DNA of 64,000 nt from Amaranthus tricolor (Eukaryota > Streptophyta > Magnoliopsida > Caryophyllales > Amaranthaceae), in the NCBI RefSeq assembly GCF_026212465.1, contig NC_080052.1:30592326-30656325 (forward strand). The letters run 5' to 3'. Positions 48,501 through 61,460 of this stretch are shown here, piece after piece (within the stretch, counting starts at the first letter, position 1; each line of letters starts with the position of its first letter). Both the position numbers and the translations under genes were made by a program. A model generated the notes under the pieces. That model saw only the letters and a program-made list of their open reading frames with translations. It was not told the origin of the DNA and searched no databases.

Positions 48501-49135
48501 TGTTTCGGTAATGAAACGAGGAAGTGCAAAAGACACTTAAAATACCTGGAGATAGGTGTAATCGGGTACAACTCTCAATATGCTGAAAGTGTTTATGATC
48601 CTTCCGCTGATGAGACCTCAAATCCTGCAATACAACGTTAGCCTTGTCCGGGGGTGATTTCCCGGAAAACCCCTCCGACGCTCAAGTCAGATCGGGAGAC
48701 AGAAAGTAATGAATATATGATAATGAATGAATACAAGATTAACGGATTGTAGGATGAGTTCAGATCAATTGAAGGAATATTTGATCAAGAATATAGATTG
48801 TAAGTAGGAGGGCAGTGTTATTTTTGTGGAGTAATGGTAGGAATATATAAACTTTCTTTCTAATTAAATGATTGAAGGAAGTATTTTTGGTAAAATAAAT
48901 TGAATGTAGAAGAGTAGAATTGTCTGCCATTTTATGTAGTTTCATGACATATTTATAGCAATTTCTTATAAGGACACTAAATGTGGTTACTTGATCATGG
49001 GATGATCATGAACATAATGTTTGTAGATGTGGGAATAATGGGGAGTTATTTTAGGAAGTGACTAAGAGTAGTGATAGTAGTGGACAAAGGGGTAGTTAGG
49101 GTTTGACTAAATGTGTTATCATTGACCCCATAACA
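48501..49135 (-). mobile_element. Solo LTR, minus orientation
   Basis: A 635-bp LTR. On the minus strand it starts TGTTATGGGGTC and ends CGAAACA. It is flanked by a perfect 5-bp duplication GTAAT (48496-48500 and 49136-49140). On the minus strand it has a GCTATAAATATG TATA region and the motif ACTTGAGCGTCGGAGGG, which recalls LTRs of plant Ty3-gypsy Tat-type elements; I give that family only as a suggestion. No internal region is present. Confidence 0.85.
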
Positions 49136-49140
49136 GTAAT

Positions 49141-52100
49141 GCATACCAAGAAACTATGATACAGAAGTTAAAAACATGCATTTTAGTTAGGCTATGGGTA
49201 GCATTCAAACCATCTTCATTTAAAGTTCTAACTTCACTGCAGGCTCGGTGCTTCACCAAAAAAGAAAGCATTCACTACACACTTCATCAGAAAATATACA
49301 AGGGAACTAATCAGACATGTTTGTTTCAGTCTCAAACTCAACTAATCATGTCAGAAAATAATCCATATTATAAACAAGGAAAAGCATAGTTGAGTGAATG
49401 CATGAAATTTCTGAGGGAAAAAAGTTCCAGGAAGTACATACCAGGATTCAAAACATAAACTTGCCCGTAAATCTTGATTTGCAGCAAATAGGATCAAAAA
49501 GAAACCTTCAGCTCCTAAATTGACTGCTAATCACATTGCTTCACCAGTAATAAGATCTTAACATCGGCATACTCAGAACGTGACTTCAAAATGAATTCAG
49601 AACATCTGTAGTTCTTGTACAAGTTGTAGTAATGCTTATACATGCAATTCAACAAGGTCTCCAGTGTTACTTTCTTGACTAACAAAACACTGTTTTGGCT
49701 TGTCAAACTCCAAAAGCAGTATGTTGGTATCTTGTACTCAACGCTGCAGCCAGAGAACATTAGATTCCAAGTCAAAAGTCTTCAATACCATTGTACATTT
49801 CCTTTCTCAAGGGTTTACAAATCCTATGACAAAAACATACTACCATTTATAACAAATGAATGAACTTTTGGACATCTTTAAAAGAAAAATTCCACATTAT
49901 TTCTAAAATGAGAAAAGGTGTTAACGGCCATTAATTTATAATACATATTCGGACATCACTAATCTTTTATCTTTTTGGAGGCAATACCATTATTAGCAAT
50001 TGAAATGAAAGTCTCTACGAGGTTCGACAATACCATTAATTTATGTTTATGTTCATAGTTGTCTAACTTTAAAAAAAAATTCTTCTCTAAATTCATTAAT
50101 GATCATTATCATTCTAAGGGTCATACAAATATTAACATACTTAAAAATAGTTTCATTGCCAAGAGAGCCATGTGCTAGTTTTTATGAAAATTTTTATTAG
50201 AAATTTGTATCATTAATATTATTTTGGAAAATTGACGTTAATAATTCAACTGTTTAGCCATCCGATATGAATAATCTCATCTTGAATTATTTTTTAAAAA
50301 TTCAACTTTTATTTTTTTGCTGTAAACATATTTTTTAATAATCTAATAGTTTCCCTCAATTTGCTATTAGCATATCCTATTAATATGTTGAAAACAAACT
50401 AAGGAAAAGGTTAAATTAATAAATGGTAATCCAAAGATAGGATTATTTATAGCAGATAGGAATTTATAGCTTGTTTATATATGACTCAATCAACTAAATG
50501 AGTTAGGTCTGAATTAAGGAGTTTCTGACCGGTTATATACGACCCAATTAACATATCAGCTCAAGATTATAATTCTCGACCCAATTAACTAAACGAGTTA
50601 GGTTTTGATCATGGAATTTCTGACTAGTTTATATATGACCTGAATCTAATCTCGACCTAACTTGATCTATTTTTGACATACCTATTTTACACTATGGCCC
50701 TCTAAAGTTTAACAATGTACTCTCATTTTCTTTCTTTGTCTTTATTTTGATATTCTTACATACTTCTTTCTATTCACATTAAATGTCTCATATTCACATT
50801 TTTTTACATTTTTTCACTAATGAATCAGAATTTATATTTTAATGATAATCTATAAGTTGAAATATAATCAAGTGAAATTTTATATGATTCAATTAATATC
50901 AATTTTTTTAATTTTTAATTATGCATAATTAGAAATATTGCATTAAAAGAACTATTAGATTGATAAACCTGCAAAACAAAATGAGAGATTTAGGAAGGAG
51001 TAGAAAAATACCACTAACAAAATTCCTTAAAAATATATTATTCCTGCAGATGGAGAAAAGTAAGCTAGCCAATCAGTTTACAATGCAGTATTTCCAATTT
51101 GTAGATGCTGACAGCACACAACCACACAGGTCAGAAAACCTTCTGTCAAAAGTCAACTTTTTAATTTTTCTAAGCCCACAACCAAATCCTAATAAGTTTA
51201 CGGCATATCTTCTCCTTTCACATGTCACTACTCACTACTAGTCTTAGTACTCATATTTCCAAGTCATTCCAAGTTGTATAATATTGACAAATCAAGTCAA
51301 GACAATAAAAAATGCGTCCAAGTTTATTCAATAATCACATGAGTACGAATAATGAACTAAACCAACCAATTAAAAAACAGCAAGCAAAGATTATACTTGG
51401 CTTGGATGGATGAATGGCAGGAAAAGCAAAGAAAGAGATTTGATTTGTTAAAATAACTAATCACTCCAAAGGTAGAAGATTTAGAAAGAATTTCTCCTAT
51501 TATTAACTTCTCATTATTTTATTTTATTTTCTTCTCCTTTTTTTCCTTTTCTTTCTTTTTTCTTCAAACAAAAAAAAACTCTCTTTAAGTAAAAAAAAAT
51601 TTCAACTTGTTTCATCTATGATTGATTATACTTCTATATATTCGTACAGGAATCATATAATTATACACTTAAAATTAATAAGAACAAAGATGGTTTTCCT
51701 TAAGTTACAATAATATGCAAGATGGTTTAGATTGTAGTATACTAACACCATCAACTATCTTTTTGAAATATATAACGACAATAATATCAAAGTCATAATC
51801 TTGATAATGTAAAACTCATAATTCTAACAATATAGGATTAACTATACAGTGGCAGATGTACATTGGAGCCCACAGGGTCACATGCTCCTAAGCGATTTTT
51901 CAAATAAAATTCAAAATAGATTTTTCAGGCTAACCATCAAATACATCAACATGAAAGATTATTGCTCACAAAAATTATAATTTATTATTCGGTCTTATTT
52001 AATACTAGTTTATAACTAAGAGGATTAATTTCAATTAGCATTTGTATATAGTATTTCCTCTGCCAGCCATTCTTATCTATGAGATTGTTGAATTAGCTTA

Positions 52101-52505
52101 AACTTACTACATTAAAATACAAAAGGCTTAAGAGTAGGGTCCTTATCTAGTCAACCATTTTGTTTTAGTAAACTTTCGAGAACCACTAATTGGTGTTTTC
52201 CATTAATTGTCAGCAATTGAGCTACTAGGAAAAAGAGGCAAAACCTTGGTCAATAGCAAGGACAACGCGTTTTCACGTCAACGCCCCAAAAGTAAGTTGG
52301 CCCTACCAGACCATTTAGTACTTCAATAATATATTTAGTAATTAAACCTTAGACCAGTGAAGCCAACCATTAGACTAACTGACATATCCTCAACCATCCT
52401 CAATTCCTCACAATTAATAAGATATTGAAAAAGTTAGCCATAACCAAAGCTCACTGATGAAAATAGCACACAACTGACAGATTATCTGGCAATCTCAAAC
52501 GTAAA
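49141..52505. other. AT-rich spacer and upstream region of SRLK-5
   Basis: No gene is recognised in over 3 kb. Around 50470-50640 a GAC.CAATTAACTAAA.GAGTTAGGT unit occurs in two diverged copies. The final ~200 bp share blocks with the region upstream of SRLK-1 (TTAGACCA, AGACTAAC, CATATCCTC, AGTTAGCCAT) and are probably the promoter. Confidence 0.5.
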
Positions 52506-55500
52506 ATGTTTCCGGTTTTTGCATTACTTCTTTACATATTTCCAATTGGTTTACAGTACTGCTCTGCCATAGATATAATCACACCCACTCGATTCCTAAA
52601 AGACCCACAAACAATAGTCTCCGATAATAGCCTTTTCACACTAGGATTTTTCAGCTTCCCCAACACTTCAAACCGTTATGTCGGCATCTGGTATACTCAC
52701 CCTACTGCAAAGGAGGTCATATGGGTAGCTAATAGGAACAAACCCCTTACGGATTCATCTGGTGTGCTAAAGTTATCCGTTGATGGGAATCTACAAATTT
52801 CTAATGCACGAAATGAAACACTTTGGTCATCGAATGTCACTCATCCAGGAGCAAATTTCTCAGTGGCTCGGCTTTTGGATTATGGGGACCTTGTTGTCCA
52901 AGGATTTTCATCCAATGCGACTCGTGAAAATGGGACACTCATATGGCAAAGTTTTGAGCATCCAACAGACTCTGTTTTACCAAATATGAGGTTTACTCTC
53001 ACACCAAATTCAGATTTGAGACAGGTCCTACAAGCTTGGACAGGCCCTTCAGACCCATCAGAAGGAAGATTCTCCATAGGCACTAATTCTTTAGGCCTTT
53101 TCCAGATTATTATCTATGATGGAGATCAGCCATACTGGCGAAGCGGCCCATGGAATGGCAACATTTTTATAGGGACAAGATACCATAACACTGGCTATGG
53201 TAATATCTTGGTCAATACTGGGTCATTCACACAGCAAGAAGTTGGAGGGATGCTTTCCCTGATTTTTGCTGGTGCGAATCAGACTTTGTTGTCGCATTAT
53301 GTATTAACTCATAAAGGTATAATAGCTCAAAGATGGTGGGATAGTAGCAATAAGAACTGGGAGGTCTCATGGCATGCCCCAGAAAAAGAATGTGACACTT
53401 TTGGGAAGTGTGGAGAATTTGGGAATTGCAATCCACAGACTAAACCTATGTGCAGCTGCTTGAAAGGATTTGAGCCGAAAAACAAGGAGGAATGGACACG
53501 TGGAAATTGGACAAGCGGGTGTAAAAGAAGAAAGCAACTGCAATGTGGTAAAGCTGGTGGAGGACAAGATGGGTTTCTGAGATTACAAATGATGAAAGTT
53601 CCAGAAAATGCCGAGTTGAATGTGGGATTGAACTTAGATCAGTGCAGAAGTGCGTGCTTAGCAAATTGCTCTTGCCTGGCTTATGCATATGATACTCAAA
53701 TCACATGCTTGACATGGAGCAGAAATTTGATCGATGTAGCAGACCTTTCCCCTGGTGGAGTTGACCTCTACCTCCGTCTTCCACAATCCGAACTAGGTAG
53801 GTTCAACTTTTTGATATTACTGAGTTTATTTACACTCGTGGTTGTACTTTGTCCTATTTTCGAATTCACTAACCACTTTCCAAAAAAAAACTGCTTGTCT
53901 TTGGATCTCCCAACTAAACATTTTTCCAATAGAGTAGATGATTAAATAAAGGGATCCATACCTGGTTTCTAAGTAAACTATAACGTCTCTCTGATTTTGC
54001 ATTGAAAAAAGAAATCGCAAAACTTTCATAATAATGGTTAGTTTCTTTTGTTCGCAGATGACAAAAAAAAAATCAAGACAATCATCATAGTGAGTGTAAT
54101 TTGTGGAACAGTTGTAGTTGCTGCTATTATATGGCTGCTGTGGAGGTTCCTATGCAGGAGATCTCGGCCCAAGGATGAAGTGCCACCACTCACAAAATCT
54201 GGAAAGCAACGGGGAACTGTAGATGCATTTGGGATTGGAGACAAAAGCAATGTCAAAATTGATGACTTGCAAATATTGAAATTTGAAAAGCTGGTTGAAG
54301 CAACAGACGGCTTCAGTGAGAGTAATTTACTCGGAGCTGGTGGATTTGGTCAAGTATACAAAGTATGGAGTTCTTCACATAGTAACTGACCACATATAAT
54401 AGAGCAAATATGTCTAAAGTGATGTCCTGTCTATTACAGGGAAAGCTGAAAGATGGACAAGAAATAGCAGTTAAAAGACTATCAAAAGCATCTGGACAAG
54501 GCACAGAGGAGTTCATGAATGAAGTTGCACTGATTTCAAAACTTCAACACCGAAATCTAGTCAAATTGCTGGGATGCTGTGTTGAAGGAGAGGAAAAAAT
54601 GCTGATATACGAGTACTTGCCAAATAAAAGCTTGGACGCATTTCTATTCAGTAGGTATTCTATAAACAATAGTTCAACCCCTTCACTAGATTGATAACGA
54701 GTACTTCATATACGGGCTTTCAATGTAGTAATGGAGTAACTTTTGCGAAAATATATACATGATTTGATTTTTTATACTGATACGGAATTTTGTTTCATTT
54801 CCAAATGGTTTACCTTAAACAGATCCAGAGAAACGTGAGTGTTTAGACTGGCAGAAACGCTACAACATCATTGAAGGGATATGTCGAGGCCTACTTTACC
54901 TGCACAGAGATTCAAGACTAAAGATTATCCATAGAGACCTCAAAGCAAGCAATATTTTGCTAGATAAAGACCTCAATCCAAAAATATCAGACTTTGGTAT
55001 GGCTAGAATTTTCGGAAACAACCAGGATCAAGCTTGTACTGAGAGGGTAGTTGGAACATAGTAAGTATCCTGCATTTCACTCTTAAATAAAACAAACACA
55101 TAAAAGAATCAAATTTTTTATTCTAACATTTTTTAATTATCAATAAAGTGGTTACATGTCTCCGGAGTATGCAATGGAAGGCCACTTTTCTGAAAAATCA
55201 GATGTTTTCAGTCTCGGAGTATTACTGATTGAGATATTAAGTGGACAAAAGAATAACAACTTCTGGTATCAGGAGGAATCCCTGGGTCTGTTAGGATACG
55301 TAAGTTAATCCTACTTATGGTTCAAACTTCATACTTAAGCAACTTGCTACTAATTATTGCTGAACTGACTATTACAGGCTTGGAAATTGTGGAACGAGAA
55401 CAATATCATCTCTCTAATCGATCCATCGATTTCTAGTACAAGCTTCCAAGGTGAAATAATAAGGTGCATGAATGTGGGGCTATTATGTGTGCAAGAATTT

Positions 55501-55689
55501 GCCAAAGACAGGCCAAATATTTCAACAATCATCTCCATTCTTGTGAGAGATATTATGGATCTTCCAAAGCCAAAACCACCAGTAATGTTTGCTCAACGCC
55601 ATATATCATCTGATACAGGGTCATCTCAGTTCACTGAACAAACTTCTTCCACAAATTATGTTACTATCACAACTTTGACTTCCCGATAA
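52506..55689 (+). CDS. SRLK-5: G-type lectin S-receptor-like serine/threonine kinase (SD1 type)
   Basis: Predicted membrane receptor kinase of 835 aa. Exons: 52506-53796, 54058-54362, 54440-54650, 54823-55060, 55149-55299, 55378-55689 (TAA). It has a signal peptide ([21 protein letters not shown]), B-lectin, S-locus glycoprotein (YWRSGPWNG), EGF-like and PAN (NCSCLAYAY) domains, a membrane span in exon 2 ([15 protein letters not shown]), and a kinase with GAGGFG, Lys544, HRDLKASN with Asp641 and DFG with Asp659. Exon 5 of 151 nt, HRDLKASN and SPEYAMEG group it with SRLK-1. Donors GTAGGT (introns 1 and 3) and GTATGG (intron 2) differ from the GTAAG of most other copies. The codon split over intron 3 gives Asn instead of Asp (FLFNPEK). 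Exon 6 is one codon longer than in paralogs. Confidence 0.92.
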
Positions 55690-56436
55690 TGTATGTCCTA
55701 AAAGAGAATAAAATGACCTTCAATGTATTAATTCTGGATGAACAAGTAGACATGTCCATGTTCTCACCCTTTGAATTTAGCTTGCCATATTCTTTATCAG
55801 ATCAAAGACTTCTACATCATCCTTGTTAAATTTAGCACCATGTAAAAGCTGCTTAGTAAATAACAAGGTTATTGATGTAAACTAGTGGTCAAAATTTTGG
55901 TTTTTATAGTATCAGTTCTTTTCGCAAGTTCTCCTTTTGTTTCTCTTCGTTTTTTGGGTAGTCCCTATTTTTGTACTTGCATCAACCCATTCAATTTTTT
56001 GCCAAATTTAACCAAGCTACTCTACTAGTTCCTTACTTTTCCCTCATCCCACTTACCCCAACCATACATTAGTCTTAATAAGAGAGGAACTCTAGGTTGA
56101 TAGCACATATTAATTAGAAATCAATATCCTTCCATGAACAGTAACTTTCAAGTAAGAGGCTACAACATTGTCCTTGATAAAAGTTATTGTTTGTACAATA
56201 TATTTTCACGTTTTGTTCTTGTCTTAATTAAAGATAGGACTCGGTCTCTGATGAGTCAGTGAACAAAAACAATTCAGCCATTGCAGCCAAAATATAATTC
56301 CCCCCACCACATACACAGATGGAAAAAATTTAAAGATAAAAAATGCAAAAGGAGTCTAGGCCCAAAAACAAACATTAATTGTTCTGGCAGGATTTCTGAG
56401 CCACTTCCCCGTAGGATTGGAGTAGCTTTCCTACAG
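55690..56436. other. Downstream region of SRLK-5
   Basis: 3' UTR and spacer. Nothing else is recognised. Confidence 0.45.
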
Positions 56437-58732
56437 GATTTGAATTGTAAGAACAGGTAAAAAAAAGACAAAGGAGCTTGAGATCTCCTAAAATGAATTG
56501 ATAAAATGACAAAGGAGAAATTATACTATTAATTGATGATTAACGAACGATTACAATATAACGAAAGATAGATCAGGCAATTTGAGGAGCTTGAGATCTC
56601 CTAAAATGAGTATAAACTCACCCAAAACTTTCTTAACAATATTCTTGATAATAATGAGCCTTTAATTCTCCTTATTTATAAGAAAACTAACACTTAAAAC
56701 AATTTCCCAAGTTACTCCTAATATGGAAATTACCTAATTACCCTTTCGTAAACCATTATCCTCAAATACCAAGTCATATCAATACTGAACGTCTGAAGTT
56801 CCACCTTGCCCTCAAGGTGGATAAAAATTAGTTTGGCCTTCCACCGTGAACAAGAAAAATTCAGTATGAAAATGATTGAGAAGAAATATTTTGTGATGAG
56901 TCGATTTGAATGAATAATATGAATATTCAATCTGAAAAATAAATTTGGGCTTCACAAAAAGTGATGAGTGAAATTGAGGATTAAAAGGGTCAATGATAAA
57001 AATTGGAATTGAAAAATTCAAAAATATTGGGTTAAAAGGATTTGGGTCTGCCGTAAAAATCAGATTCAGCCACCTAATGACATTATAGGTGACATCAGCA
57101 TTAGGATCAAAAAAGATTGATGTACATATACCCTTCCTCTTTTCTAGCAGCAACCCTAAATACTCTTCTTTATTTCCCTTCCTATCTCCTTCAAGCTCCG
57201 TTCTCCCAAAAAAATGGCATCAACTGCCTTCCCTCTCCAGCTGGCCGGATATTCTGCCTCCCCCTTGACGCCGGTAAGCTGCCTGAATTTTCCGGCTACA
57301 AAGTCCACTGACCATGCGCCTCCTTGCTACTCTCTTCTCCTCAATTTTTCTTTCCCAACAAACTCTTCCATCTCTGCCTCCTCACTCTCACCGCCAGCAG
57401 CCACACTTTCAAGCTTCCTTCTTCCGCCGGCAACCGTATAACAATTCTCAGCGACAAAGTCTACCACCCAGCCGTCTTCTCGTTCCTCTCTTTTTCTCGT
57501 TTCTTCTTGTCCCATGAACACTGATTCTCCCTTACGTTGATCACCGGAGTTTTACTCCGTTTAACAGCCTCTGCCACCGCCATCACCTTCATGGCATCTC
57601 CACCTCCTCCGACCGTCTTTGAGGCGCCTTCGTTACCACCATCTTCTCCGGCAACAATCTCAAATTTCTCCTCTGATTTTTCTACTTTTCCTCTTTTTTT
57701 TCTCCAAATTTCAGGCAACGTTCTCTTTCTCCTACGCCGTCGTGGGCACCCAAAAAGCCACCTCCTCGCCGCCCTTCTTCTGTTAAACCTCCAAGTCTTT
57801 CTCCACGAGCCTCCCCACGTGCCAGTACCCTTGATGTCCCTTTTTTGCCTCTGTTTTGAACCATCGGTCTCTTTTTTATTATTTTTTTTCCTTTTTGTGT
57901 TCTTTGCCGTTCCTCTTTTTCTCGTTTTGTTCTTAATTTTCTCACCAAATACTGTGAGTTGAGCCTCACATTTTCCATCCAGATCTGATTTTTGAAATGG
58001 TATTTGAGCCTTTCTTGGTCTCCTACCTTATCTCTCGGCTCTTGAAGATTTACATCCTCTACATTTTCTGCTTCTACTGTTATTTTATGGTAAACAAGTA
58101 TCGTTGGTTCATCCTTCATCCCTTGATTGAAGATGAACATTGCCTTTAATTGCTCATCACAAAACTCACACGCTCCCTTTCCCCATTTTCCATAAATCTC
58201 CATTGTAGAAGTTGGTTTGAACGAGTGAATGACATTTTCTTGGACAGCCTTCTTGTACATCTCTAATGGGAAATTTCAGTTCCAAAACCCCCAAAAAATG
58301 TATCAAGATCAGTCCCTGTAGTATATTCTGAACTCACGCCATACCCGGCAGTTTTCTGGTCACTAAAATCGTACCGCTCTGATATCATATTTGCTATGGA
58401 CTGAATAATTGGACAAAAAACAATATAATAGAAATTGAATTGATAAAATGACAAGAGAAATTATACTATTAATTGATGATTAAAGAACGATTATAAGATA
58501 ACGAAAAATTAGGGCAGATAGATCAATCAATTCGAAAAGCTTGATCTCCTAAAATGAGTATAAAGTCGCCCATAATTTTCTTTACAATATTCTTGATAAT
58601 AATGAACCTCTAATTCCCTTTATTTTAAAGAAAACTACATTTAAAACTAGCTTATTTTTCAAATTACTCCTAATATGGAAATTACCTAATTATCCTATCG
58701 TAAACTATTATCCCAAATACCAAGTTATAACA
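56437..58732 (-). mobile_element. Short LTR retroelement without recognisable pol
   Basis: Two direct repeats (LTR-like, about 56437-56781 and 58389-58732) share ATTATACTATTAATTGATGA, CTCCTAAAATGAGTATAAA and CAATATTCTTGATAATAATGA. Beside the right copy lies GCTCTGATATCA (58376-58387), the complement of a Copia/gypsy-type Met primer-binding site, so the element reads on the minus strand. On that strand TTGAGGGCAAGGTGG (plus about 56803-56817) could be the polypurine region before the left LTR. The ~1.6-kb interior has no gag-pol match that I recognise. Outer borders and the target duplication are unresolved. Confidence 0.55.
57682..58260 (-). CDS. Unrecognised 192-codon reading frame inside the short LTR element
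   Basis: It begins MYKKAVQENVIHSFKPTS, has CEFC early on, then a middle part and a strongly basic Lys/Arg/Glu/Gly-rich second half (KREKEERQRTQKGKKIIKK). It starts ~115 bp after the putative primer-binding site, in the place expected for gag, but I see no zinc knuckle or gag motif. The opposite strand is pyrimidine-rich, which by itself favours long frames. It may be a captured gene fragment or chance. Confidence 0.3.
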   Translation of the reverse strand: MYKKAVQENVIHSFKPTSTMEIYGKWGKGACEFCDEQLKAMFIFNQGMKDEPTILVYHKITVEAENVEDVNLQEPRDKVGDQERLKYHFKNQIWMENVRLNSQYLVRKLRTKREKEERQRTQKGKKIIKKRPMVQNRGKKGTSRVLARGEARGERLGGLTEEGRRGGGFLGAHDGVGERERCLKFGEKKEEK

Positions 58733-60414
58733 GAACCCTAGCAATGGAAACAAAATCGACTTTGGTGATGAACACCCATCGTAAAGAAGTCTATTCTGAA
58801 ATTTCCTAGTTTGAACTTCCATGGTTCCACCTCCTAACTCCATTTTAAAGACTTTCATTCATCACGTCCTGCCTCCTAAGAGCTACTCCCTCCTTTCCTT
58901 TGATTTTGCCCCATTTTATTTCCCTGTGTGAGAGCTTTTGGGGAAAGATCGGAATACACAAAAAGTCATAGAAGTGCCTACAAGTACTGTACTATTGATA
59001 AAGTCACTAGAACATTTGCCTTCAATAAGTTTCAAGTTTTTAGGTGTTTAATGATTCTTCGAACTTCAAATAGTAATTTCAAGCCTAAAAATCATGGAAG
59101 AAGGCAATGTAATTTCATCGATTACAATTTTGGCTACACACTTCAAAGAAGAGATTTTAAGATGTGTAAAAATAGAATTATTATGTGTAATATTTTCAGA
59201 GATGGGCTAAACAGCTCAAAAGTAATGCTAGTTCTTGTTATAGATATCACGAATCTTCAAAATTCAAGCCCATTAAGTTTTAATAAACTCTTTAAATTCT
59301 CTCTAACACTAAGTACTAAGACCTTTGCAACCTCTTGTTATATTTTTTGGTTTCATTAATTCATTCAAACACATGTTTATATAGTCTAAATTTTAAGTGC
59401 TAGTGTTGAGAGATGATTTGTATCTCTATGTGTATTTCAAAAAATTCCTCATCGTGCTAAGTGACATAAACAAACTTCAATCATATCTCAAGCTTGTTTG
59501 CAGTATTTAACTGAGGTTACAAACAGATTCTTGTTGTAATTTGTAGAATTATTACTTTATAATATTTTCTTCAATAATAAACAACGGTTGCACTCATATT
59601 TCTAATTGATGAACTCAATAACACTAAATTTTGTATCTTAACAATATAATTAGATTTTTTTCAACTGTACAATACCACATTTGCAGAAAGATAAAGAAAT
59701 CATTAATATCATTGACTGGCAACAATTACAAAAATCACCAAAATTTTTCAAATTAACCTGAAAATTAGAATTATAGAATCTACATAGTAATAAAAATAAG
59801 TTTGTCAATTTTTGCGCATTTGTCAAGTTAGAGTCTAATCGCAGAACAGAACATCCAATAGACTATTCAGCAGAATGAAATCAATCAAAAATATTAGTTT
59901 AGGGAATAACCTTACGAGAAAACACAGAGGGAAACAAGAAGTGATGCCAGATTACCACCAATCACCATTGTAAGAATTAGGTTATCAACGGCAGAACTTT
60001 GCTGCCATTTTTGAGAAAAATAAGCAAAGCGTTCAAGCCAGAAAAATGAGCAATATTAGAATTGCCCAATATGTCTCACTTGTCGACTTAAACCCCTATA
60101 TCATATAATTTAAACAAATAACCTAAATCTAATCATATAACACTCTTACAGCAAATAACTTAAATATCTAAAGCACATAACACCTACTTAACAACTTTAG
60201 TATGTTTAACAGAACTACTTTACAACTGTGAATCTTTACTTTACGTATCCTAAAACCCTATTACATAAGCGTGTTAAACTAAATTTTTCATTTTTGCATT
60301 TTGAAAAGATCTAATGGGTCGGCCCAATTGAGACCGTCTATTTTAAAAAACGATCCCTAATAACAATTTGTATTTTCTTGACTTAATTATAATTAAAAAA
60401 ATTAAATATATAAA
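58733..60414. other. AT-rich spacer
   Basis: No gene is supported. A 143-codon frame at 58928-59359 has no recognisable motif and lies in low-complexity AT-rich DNA. Confidence 0.4.
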
Positions 60415-61460
60415 CAGCTTGTCTTATAAGTGACCGTCTCACCATGAGACGAGCCCACATAAGTAAGCATATTTCTCCAAGTGATCATTTTAAGGTTATA
60501 AGTGATAACTTTAAGACTAAAATATCATTATTTTAAAAATAAATATATATTAAATCATTCTAATTAAAATTATGTCACTATAAAATTGTTTCATATGAGA
60601 ATTTATGATAAATAAATACTAGAATTGTAGAGTAGAAATTTTTGGATTACGGACCTTACGGCCACTAATTTTTATTGGGTTAATTCCAACTTCAAGTTTT
60701 GTAAGGAGGTTTCTCAAAATATTAAAACTCGCAAGCCACTGTCTCATGTTAAGATCGTTCACATGGGAAGCTCTAAAAGTCAAAAATTTTTAAAAATAAA
60801 AATAGCTTAAATTTTAGAAATTAAAGAATGAAAATTTAATTTTGACCTTAACGATATTAATTTTGACCTATCAATATCAACTTAAAGTAAACCATAAATA
60901 GATCAATCAATTAAAATGAAAAAAAATCAATTTTAAACTAAAAGTGATTAATTTTGACATTAAAATGATCAATTTCTACTTAGAAATTTATAAACTTAAA
61001 TGAATAAATTATATAAAACTCTTCAATTTCAACGTAAAAGTGATCACTTCAAATTTAAATTGATCAATTATATTTGAATTGGTCAATTAAATGATCAGTT
61101 ATAACTTCTAAAAGAAATCAAAAAAATTTTAATTTTTATTTAAAAGTGATTAATATTGACGTTAAGGTGATCAATTTCTACTAATAAGTTTATAACCTTG
61201 AATTGATCAATTATTTTAAAGTTTTTAATTTTAACATTAAAGTAATCAATTCGAATCATAAAGTGATTAGTTATATATAAAATGAACAATTAAATGATCA
61301 ATTATAACTTATAGAAATTAATTTTGACTCTAAAGGTATCAATTATCAATTATGACCTAAAATTGATTAATTAGTAATCGTGTATCGTAAAAAATCATAA
61401 TTGAATAATGGCTATTGATCTCAATATAAGACGGTCGCTCGCAAGACTTGTTCTCAAAAA
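60415..61460. mobile_element. TIR-bounded non-autonomous element filled with TGATCAATT repeats
   Basis: The ends carry inverted motifs: GTCTTATAAGTGACCGTCTC at 60421-60440, and on the minus strand GTCTTGCGAGCGACCGTCTT at 61428-61447, 15 of 20 matching. The interior is AT-rich and built of many degenerate GTGATCAATT/GTGATTAATTTTGAC units. There is no coding capacity. The superfamily is not determined and the outer borders are approximate. Confidence 0.5.
60919..61330. repeat. Two ~202-bp tandem units made of TGATCAATT-type subrepeats
   Basis: GTGATTAAT..TTGAC at 60944 recurs at 61146, and AAATGATCA.TTATAACTT at about 61089 recurs at about 61292, so the period is 202-203 bp. Within each unit the TGATCAATT-like core recurs every 20-40 bp. 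Confidence 0.75.

Noticed and set aside
57117..57962. Several overlapping plus-strand frames of 60-140 codons
   Set aside because: They overlap in two frames and are made of Ser/Pro/Leu/Phe from pyrimidine-rich DNA within an LTR element. No domain is recognisable.
58928..59359. 143-codon plus-strand reading frame
   Set aside because: No motif, no promoter or splice context, AT-rich low-complexity composition. A chance frame is more likely.
60780..61380. CRISPR-like spaced repeats
   Set aside because: Plant nuclear context, degenerate repeats, no uniform unique spacers. These are transposon-associated tandem repeats.
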